6,253 nucleotides of DNA from Thermoplasmata archaeon (GTDB lineage Archaea > Thermoplasmatota > Thermoplasmata > Lutacidiplasmatales > UBA184), in assembly GCA_030037035.1 (NCBI GenBank), contig JASHSA010000023.1:1-6253 (forward strand), read 5' to 3'. The notes under the pieces were generated by a model. That model worked only from the letters and a program-made list of their open reading frames with translations. It was not told where the DNA came from and did no database searches. Both the position numbers and the translations under genes were made by a program. This document shows positions 1 to 3,556 of this stretch, one piece after another (positions within the stretch are counted from its first letter, which is position 1; each line of letters starts with the position of its first letter).

Positions 1-265
1 GGACCTTCTGGGCCCAGGCGACCGCCGGTAGGCCCGACGCGTGCAGCCCGATCGGCAGGAAGACCTGCTCGCCGAGCATGCGGTGGTAGCGGCCGAGCGC
101 GTCGAGGTACGCGTAGCCCCGCAAGTGGCCGGCGTGCAGGAAGCCGCTCGGACCGGGATAGGCGTTGACAGCGAAGAACTTCCGGCGGCCGTCCCGACGC
201 GCCGCGGAGGGTAGCCCCGCGGCCCTCCAGGCGTCCTGCCAGCGCGCGGCGTCCAGCGGCTCCAT
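1..265 (-). CDS. leuS: Leucyl-tRNA synthetase-like class I aminoacyl-tRNA synthetase, N-terminal part (runs off the left edge)
   Basis: Reading leftwards from ATG at 265 gives 88 open codons with no stop before the window edge. The product has the start of a class I synthetase Rossmann fold. A hydrophobic strand ending in AYPGPSG (residues 35-41) is followed by HAGH (44-47), the counterpart of the HIGH ATP-binding signature, then RYHRMLGEQV (59-68) and LPIGLHASGLP (70-80). The order 'PxPxG-xHxGH ... RYxRMxG ... PxGxHxxGxP' is that of LeuRS, which charges tRNA-Leu in the cytoplasm. The His-containing GLH block resembles archaeal/eukaryotic LeuRS (GFHYTGTP type) more than the bacterial GWDAFGLP block. 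The sequence is divergent from typical archaeal LeuRS, so a LeuRS paralogue or related synthetase is possible. The KMSKS loop, editing domain and tRNA-binding domains lie outside the window. The gene diverges from queE across a 97-nt gap. I am confident of a class I synthetase and less sure of strict leucine specificity. Confidence 0.75.
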   Translation of the reverse strand, partial: MEPLDAARWQDAWRAAGLPSAARRDGRRKFFAVNAYPGPSGFLHAGHLRGYAYLDALGRYHRMLGEQVFLPIGLHASGLPAVAWAQKV

Positions 266-290
266 GACGGTGGCGGAACGACCCGGGGTG

Positions 291-300
291 CGTATTTGAG
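291..300 (-). promoter_or_regulatory. Putative TATA box for the leuS-like gene
   Basis: Read on the minus strand this is CTCAAATACG, an A/T island in very GC-rich DNA. Its centre is about 30 nt upstream of the synthetase ATG at 265, the spacing expected if transcription starts at or just before the start codon (leaderless or very short leader, common in archaea). Inferred from position and composition only. Confidence 0.4.
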
Positions 301-331
301 GTGACGCGGGCACGCCGCCGCGGGCGCGAGG

Positions 332-339
332 ACTTTAGG
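332..339 (+). promoter_or_regulatory. Putative TATA box for the queE cluster
   Basis: The sequence ACTTTAGG is centred about 27 nt before the queE ATG at 363, fitting an archaeal TATA element that drives a leaderless transcript. A GGAGG at 346-350 could instead be a Shine-Dalgarno site, but its 12-nt spacing to the ATG is long and it would lie upstream of the transcription start this TATA box predicts. Inferred from position and composition. Confidence 0.4.
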
Positions 340-362
340 GTCGGCGGAGGCTCACGGCCGCG

Positions 363-992
363 ATGCGCGTGATCGAGGTCTTCCACTCGATCCAGGGCGA
401 GGGGCTGCTCACGGGCGTGCGGACGTCGTTCGTCCGCACCGCCCGCTGCAACCTCCGCTGCGCCTGGTGCGACACGCCGTACTCCTTCGGGCCGGGCCGC
501 GAGCGCTCCGTCCGCTCGCTCGTCGCGGAGGTCGCCCGGCACCGGACGCGCCACGCCTGCCTCACCGGCGGGGAGCCGCTCCTCCAGCGCGAGTCGCTCG
601 AGCTCGTCCGCGCCCTCGGGGAGCGGGGCATGACGACCGTGATCGAGACCGGCGGCTCGCTCGACGTCGGCCCGTACGTCGGCCTTCCCGGGGTCCACCT
701 GAGCGTCGACGTGAAGTGCCCGTCGTCGCGGATGGAGTCGCACAACCGCTGGGCGAACCTTCCCAAGCTCGGAGCCCAGGACACGGTGAAGTTCGTCGTC
801 GGGGACCGGCGCGACTACCTCTACGCGCGTCGGGTCCTCCGGTCCTACGGCGGCCCCGCGGCGATCGTGCTGCAGCCGGTCTGGGGGACGGACGCCGGTC
901 GCCTCGCGGACTGGGTCCTCGCCGACCGGCTCGACGCCCGCGTGATGCTCCAGGAGCACAAGGTGCTCTGGGGGGACGTTCCCGGCCGATAG
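363..992 (+). CDS. queE: 7-carboxy-7-deazaguanine synthase (radical SAM, QueE)
   Basis: This 209-residue radical-SAM protein matches the QueE family along its length. QueE converts 6-carboxytetrahydropterin to 7-carboxy-7-deazaguanine (CDG), the ring-contraction step on the way to preQ0. In archaea preQ0 is inserted at tRNA position 15 and becomes archaeosine. Visible motifs are the N-terminal FHSIQGEG block (residues 7-14); GVRTSFVRTA leading into the [4Fe-4S] cluster motif with Cys29, Cys33 and Cys36 (CNLRCAWC, the CX3CX2C spacing); WCDTPYSF just after; and LTGGEPLLQ (67-75), the SAM-contacting GGEP region. Later segments SVDVKCPSS and the C-terminal LQEHKVLW also suit the family. Length is normal for QueE. 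The ATG at 363 gives a start directly before the conserved block. It is the first gene of the plus-strand cluster, with egsA 27 nt (or 63 nt, depending on the egsA start) downstream. Only the family assignment and reading frame are seen; the archaeosine role is from family knowledge. Confidence 0.93.
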   Translation: MRVIEVFHSIQGEGLLTGVRTSFVRTARCNLRCAWCDTPYSFGPGRERSVRSLVAEVARHRTRHACLTGGEPLLQRESLELVRALGERGMTTVIETGGSLDVGPYVGLPGVHLSVDVKCPSSRMESHNRWANLPKLGAQDTVKFVVGDRRDYLYARRVLRSYGGPAAIVLQPVWGTDAGRLADWVLADRLDARVMLQEHKVLWGDVPGR

Positions 993-1019
993 TTCTCGGG
1001 ACGGCCCACGGATAGCGTA

Positions 1020-2165
1020 ATGAGTGCGCTCCCCCCCGGGGAGGGGACTCGGAGCATGGGGGAGGTTCGAGCCGACCGCAACGAGCCTGCGGTCGGCAGC
1101 GACTTCACGTTCGGCAAGGCGAGGGGGATGGTCTTCCCCCGGACCGTCCTCGTCGGCCACGGCGTCCTCGAGGAGCTCGCGCCGACGTGCCAGCAGTTCG
1201 GCTTCCCGCCGGTCGGCGCGGTCATCACCGGGGCGAGGACGGCGGAGCTGGCGGGGAACCGCGCGACGGAGATCCTCAACGGCGCCGGCTTCCGGGTGAG
1301 GGCGCTCCTCGCTCACGAGGCGACCGGCACGGAGGTCGAGCGGCTCGCCACCGAGGTCCGGGGCCTCGGCGCGCGGTTCGTCATCGGCGTCGGCGGCGGA
1401 AGCAAGATCGACATCACCAAGGTCGTCGCGGCGCGGCTCGGGATCCCGTTCGTCAGCGTCCCGACGTCGGCGGCGCACGACGGCATCTCCTCGCCGCGCG
1501 CCTCGCTCCACGACTCCGAGAGCGTCACGAGCACGGTCGGCGCCGTGCCGATGGGCGTGATCGCCGACACCGCGGTGATCGTGCAGGCGCCGTACCGTCT
1601 GCTCGCCAGCGGATGCGCCGACGTGATCTCGAACGTGACCGCGATCCTCGACTGGCGCCTCGCCGTGCGCCTGCGCAACGAGGAGTACTCGAGCACCGCG
1701 GCGAATCTGAGCGAGTACGCCGCCCAGGAGATCATCGACCACGCCGAGGCGATCAAGCCGAACCTCGAGGAGTCGGTCTGGATCGCGCTCCGGCCGATCC
1801 TCGTCGCCGGCATCGCGATGAGCGTCGCCGGCTCCTCGCGTCCGTGCTCGGGGAGCGAGCACCTGTTCTCCCACGCGCTCGACCGCATCTCGAGCCGCCC
1901 GAGCCTGCACGGGGAGCAGTGCGGCGTCGGCGCGATCATGATGATGTACCTGCACGGCGGCGACTGGAAGCGCGTCAAGAACGCGCTCCTCACGATCGGG
2001 GCCCCGACGACCGCCCAGGAGCTCGGCGTCAGCGACCAGGAGGTCGTCCGCGCGCTGACGCTCGCGCACGCGATCCGTCCGGACCGCTACACGATCCTCG
2101 GCGACAACGGCCTCGCGCAGGAGGCCGCCACCCGGCTCGCCAGCGTCACGGGGGTGATCGGCTAG
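1020..2165 (+). CDS. egsA: sn-glycerol-1-phosphate dehydrogenase (NAD(P)+)
   Basis: The enzyme reduces dihydroxyacetone phosphate to sn-glycerol-1-phosphate, the backbone of archaeal ether lipids. From the ATG at 1020 it has 381 residues, somewhat longer than the roughly 350 typical of the family. The match starts at PRTVLVGHGVLEEL (residues 40-53). It continues through the nucleotide-binding GGGSKIDITK (125-134), PTSAAHDGISSPRASL (148-163) and the probable Zn-site ligands Asp201 (GCADVISN), His280 (GSEHLFSHALD) and His296 (LHGEQCGVG). The start is uncertain. ATG 1020 has a weak A/T stretch near 988-995 that would suit a leaderless start. ATG 1056 (Met13) follows GGAGG at 1040-1044. ATG 1128 (Met37) probably removes family residues before FPR. 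The first 20 or so codons (AGT, ACT, GTT, CGA, CCT) use A/T-ending codons more than the rest, which favours 1056 over 1020. UPF0179 follows after 4 nt, so the two are almost certainly co-transcribed. Confidence 0.95.
   Translation: MSALPPGEGTRSMGEVRADRNEPAVGSDFTFGKARGMVFPRTVLVGHGVLEELAPTCQQFGFPPVGAVITGARTAELAGNRATEILNGAGFRVRALLAHEATGTEVERLATEVRGLGARFVIGVGGGSKIDITKVVAARLGIPFVSVPTSAAHDGISSPRASLHDSESVTSTVGAVPMGVIADTAVIVQAPYRLLASGCADVISNVTAILDWRLAVRLRNEEYSSTAANLSEYAAQEIIDHAEAIKPNLEESVWIALRPILVAGIAMSVAGSSRPCSGSEHLFSHALDRISSRPSLHGEQCGVGAIMMMYLHGGDWKRVKNALLTIGAPTTAQELGVSDQEVVRALTLAHAIRPDRYTILGDNGLAQEAATRLASVTGVIG
1029..1043 (+). repeat. Short C/G hairpin (CTCCCC...GGGGAG) overlapping a possible egsA ribosome-binding site
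   Basis: CTCCCC at 1029-1034 and GGGGAG at 1038-1043 form a perfect 6-bp inverted repeat with a 3-nt loop. The right arm overlaps GGAGG at 1040-1044, the best Shine-Dalgarno candidate for the ATG at 1056. If translation starts at 1056 the stem could hide the ribosome-binding site. If it starts at 1020 this is coding sequence. Function is inferred only. Confidence 0.35.
1071..1097 (+). repeat. Perfect 10-bp inverted repeat near the egsA 5' end
   Basis: GCCGACCGCA (1071-1080) and TGCGGTCGGC (1088-1097) are exact reverse complements around a 7-nt loop. The stem lies just after the 1056 start candidate and 30 nt before the 1128 candidate, in the least conserved part of egsA. It could be an RNA hairpin in the early message or a chance repeat in GC-rich DNA. 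The repeat itself is seen directly; no function is shown. Confidence 0.5.
2151..2159 (+). promoter_or_regulatory. Ribosome-binding site for the UPF0179 gene, inside the egsA 3' end
   Basis: GGGGTGATC matches the archaeal consensus GGAGGTGATC, complementary to the 16S rRNA 3' end, with one mismatch. It lies about 11 nt before the ATG at 2170 and within the last codons of egsA, supporting translation of UPF0179 from a shared message and fixing its start codon. Confidence 0.5.
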
Positions 2166-2169
2166 CGCG

Positions 2170-2598
2170 ATGCCCGAGATCACGCTGCTCGCGGTCGCCG
2201 AGGCGCGTCCCGGCTTCGAGTTCGTCTACCAGGGGGGGGCCCCGGTGTGCCGGACGTGCCCCTACCGGCACGCGTGCCTGACCCTCGAGACCGGCCGGCG
2301 CTATGCCGTCACGGTCGTCCGTGCGGTGACCCATCCGTGCGCGCTCCAGGAGTCGGAGGCGCACGTCGTCGAGGTGAAGCCGGTCCCCCGCGCGCTGGTC
2401 GTCGACGCCCGGAGCGCGGTCGTCGGCAGCCAGGTCGAGGTCGGCCGGTACCCGTGCCGCCGCCTCGACTGCCCGAACTGGTCGATCTGCGCGGGACCGA
2501 CGCTGCCCGCCAAGCAGCGCTACCGCATCGAGTCGATCGTGGAGGAGCCCGCCGAATGCCGCATCGGCCGAACGTTGAAGCGGGTCGACGCGGTCTAG
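2170..2598 (+). CDS. UPF0179 family Cys-rich protein
   Basis: This 142-residue protein matches the uncharacterised archaeal UPF0179 family (COG1860) in length and motif order. It has eight cysteines in two groups. The N-terminal group is CRTCPYRHAC (Cys27, Cys30, Cys36), followed by Cys57 in THPC. The C-terminal group is PCRRLDCPNWSIC (Cys96, Cys101, Cys107), followed by Cys130. The two CX2-4CX5C triplets plus one distant Cys each look like two pseudo-symmetric metal sites (Zn or Fe-S); this is inference, and the molecular function is unknown. There is no signal peptide or membrane segment, so it is probably cytoplasmic. The ATG lies 4 nt after the egsA stop and has a good ribosome-binding site. 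A run of eight G at 2232-2239 falls inside the gene, but the frame stays conserved on both sides, so no frameshift is indicated. The tRNA-Pro gene starts 14 nt after the stop. Confidence 0.88.
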   Translation: MPEITLLAVAEARPGFEFVYQGGAPVCRTCPYRHACLTLETGRRYAVTVVRAVTHPCALQESEAHVVEVKPVPRALVVDARSAVVGSQVEVGRYPCRRLDCPNWSICAGPTLPAKQRYRIESIVEEPAECRIGRTLKRVDAV

Positions 2599-2612
2599 GA
2601 AGGTCCCGATGC

Positions 2613-2720
2613 GGGGCTGTGGGGTAGCTTCGGGCGCGAGGACGGCCCTCGGCCCGCTCTACTGGTCCATCCTTCGGGCTTTGGGAGCCCGGGACCCCGA
2701 TTCAAATTCGGGCAGCCCCA
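2613..2720 (+). tRNA. tRNA-Pro (anticodon UGG) interrupted by a D-loop intron
   Basis: The acceptor stem GGGGCTG (2613-2619) pairs perfectly with CAGCCCC (2713-2719), with discriminator A73 at 2720. CCA is not encoded (the next bases are CCG). The anticodon stem is CGGGC (2675-2679)/GCCCG (2687-2691) around the loop TTTGGGA, giving anticodon TGG at 2682-2684. The T stem is CCCGA (2696-2700)/TCGGG (2708-2712) around the loop TTCAAAT. The 5' D-arm half GGGTAGC (2622-2628) is separated from the conserved G18-G19 (2664-2665) and the 3' half ATCCT (2669-2673) by about 33 extra bases. Removing them leaves a 75-nt cloverleaf with G15 (2627), C48 (2695), a 4-nt variable loop and the G10-U25 pair I recall from archaeal tRNA-Pro. 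The T stem has A53-T61 instead of the nearly universal G53-C61. No separate TATA box is evident, so it may be processed from the upstream operon transcript. It reads proline codon CCA and possibly other CCN codons. Confidence 0.9.
2631..2663 (+). other. Non-canonical tRNA intron in the D-loop of tRNA-Pro
   Basis: Excising 2631-2663, or equally 2630-2662 (the boundary T is repeated and both give the same product), joins AGCTT to GGTCC and restores a normal D-loop between positions 17a and 18. The insert folds on itself: CGGGC (2631-2635) pairs with GCCCG (2652-2656), and CGAGG (2637-2641) with CCTCG (2647-2651), around ACGGC, with one bulged G. Exon GTAG (2624-2627) pairs with CTAC (2659-2662), followed by a 3-nt bulge TGG (2663-2665) and an outer helix TGGG (2620-2623)/TCCA (2666-2669). 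This is a bulge-helix-bulge arrangement, the substrate of archaeal EndA. It is relaxed at the 5' side, where CTT (2628-2630) faces two bases (2657-2658) rather than none. The exact cut sites are inferred. Confidence 0.75.
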
Positions 2721-2761
2721 CCGGACCGTCCGGACGGCCGTAGCGAACGGGGTCGACGCGG

Positions 2762-3556
2762 ATGGCCGGGCACCGGACGGCGGAGGCGCTCGGCTCGGCG
2801 GAGCTGTACTGCGAGAGCTGCGCCGGGCTGACCCTCCACCGGATCGTCCGTCTCGAGCGCACGGGAGCGGCGTCGACGACGCTCCGGGGGGTCGCGCGCT
2901 GCCGCGTCTGTCGATGGACCCATCCGTTCGTCTCGGCCCGGGCCCCGAGCGGTGCGGTGGAAGCGATCGTCTCGCACGGGGAGACGAGCGAGCGGCGCCG
3001 CGTCGAGCTCGCCCCCGGGCTCCGCGTGAAGGTCGGCGAGCCGCTCGGCGGGTCGGTCGACGCGGCGGTCGTCCGTCGGATCGACCTCTGGCGGGGAGGG
3101 CGCGCCGACGACGCCCCGGCGCGGGAGGTCCGCACGGTGTGGCTCGTCGACCGGGGACCGCCGACCGTCCGCCTCGCGGTGATCGAGGGGGCGCGGTCGA
3201 CGACCGAGCGGGTCGCGCTCGACCCCCGCACGGTCCTCACCGTCGGCGGGTCGATCCGGGCGCGAGGGGGTCCGGTGACCGTCGTGGGGCTCCGGGCGCG
3301 CCAGCGAACCTGGCGCCGGCCGGGGGACGCGTTCCCGGCCTCGGAGGTGCGCGTCGTCTACGGCCGGCGGACGGTCAGTCCGCCCGCCGGCAGCAGTCCC
3401 TGGAGACGGGAGCGGGGGACGCCCAGCTCGCGCGCGAGCTCCACCTCCCGGTCGGCCCGCTCCCGCTCGTCGCCCGGAAGGAGAAGGAACCGCACCTCTC
3501 CGCGCGCCCGCAGCGCCGCCGGGGGCGCGACGGAGAGCAGGTCGTCGCCCTCGTAG
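2762..3556 (+). CDS. HVO_0476-family zinc-finger protein (COG1326), with a C-terminal tail antisense to rqcH
   Basis: This 264-residue frame starts at ATG 2762, 41 nt after tRNA-Pro. Two CXXC knuckles, Cys17/Cys20 (CESC) and Cys47/Cys50 (CRVC), form one probable four-Cys zinc ribbon. A strand-rich domain follows with VELAPGLRVKVGEPLGG (about residues 81-97), the TVWLVDRGPPTVRLAVI block and a final VRVVYGRRT. This order matches the uncharacterised archaeal HVO_0476 family, whose members, as I recall them, are about 200 residues and end shortly after a similar RVYxR segment. The last 60 or so residues here are Ser/Arg-rich, have no family counterpart I recognise and are encoded opposite the end of rqcH, so they look like read-through lacking an earlier stop. 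The function is unknown; a nucleic-acid or protein-binding role is only a guess. The start is weakly supported, with no clear ribosome-binding site or TATA box, and it may be on a transcript shared with the tRNA. Confidence 0.8.
   Translation: MAGHRTAEALGSAELYCESCAGLTLHRIVRLERTGAASTTLRGVARCRVCRWTHPFVSARAPSGAVEAIVSHGETSERRRVELAPGLRVKVGEPLGGSVDAAVVRRIDLWRGGRADDAPAREVRTVWLVDRGPPTVRLAVIEGARSTTERVALDPRTVLTVGGSIRARGGPVTVVGLRARQRTWRRPGDAFPASEVRVVYGRRTVSPPAGSSPWRRERGTPSSRASSTSRSARSRSSPGRRRNRTSPRARSAAGGATESRSSPS

Noticed and set aside
298..304. GAGGTGA on the plus strand as a Shine-Dalgarno site
   Set aside because: It lies about 60 nt before queE with no start codon in range; it partly overlaps the putative minus-strand TATA box, so chance is likelier.
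2232..2239. Run of eight G in the UPF0179 gene as a possible frameshift
   Set aside because: Family motifs are in the same frame before and after the run, so the count appears correct.
1187..2281. A 364-codon plus-strand frame inside egsA, also spanning the egsA-UPF0179 junction
   Set aside because: Arg-rich shadow frame; egsA and UPF0179 motifs are in other frames and intact.
2726..2737. 12-bp palindrome CCGTCCGGACGG just after the tRNA gene, considered as terminator or operator
   Set aside because: Short, with no loop and no following T-run (archaeal terminators are usually T-rich). Such palindromes are common at this GC content.
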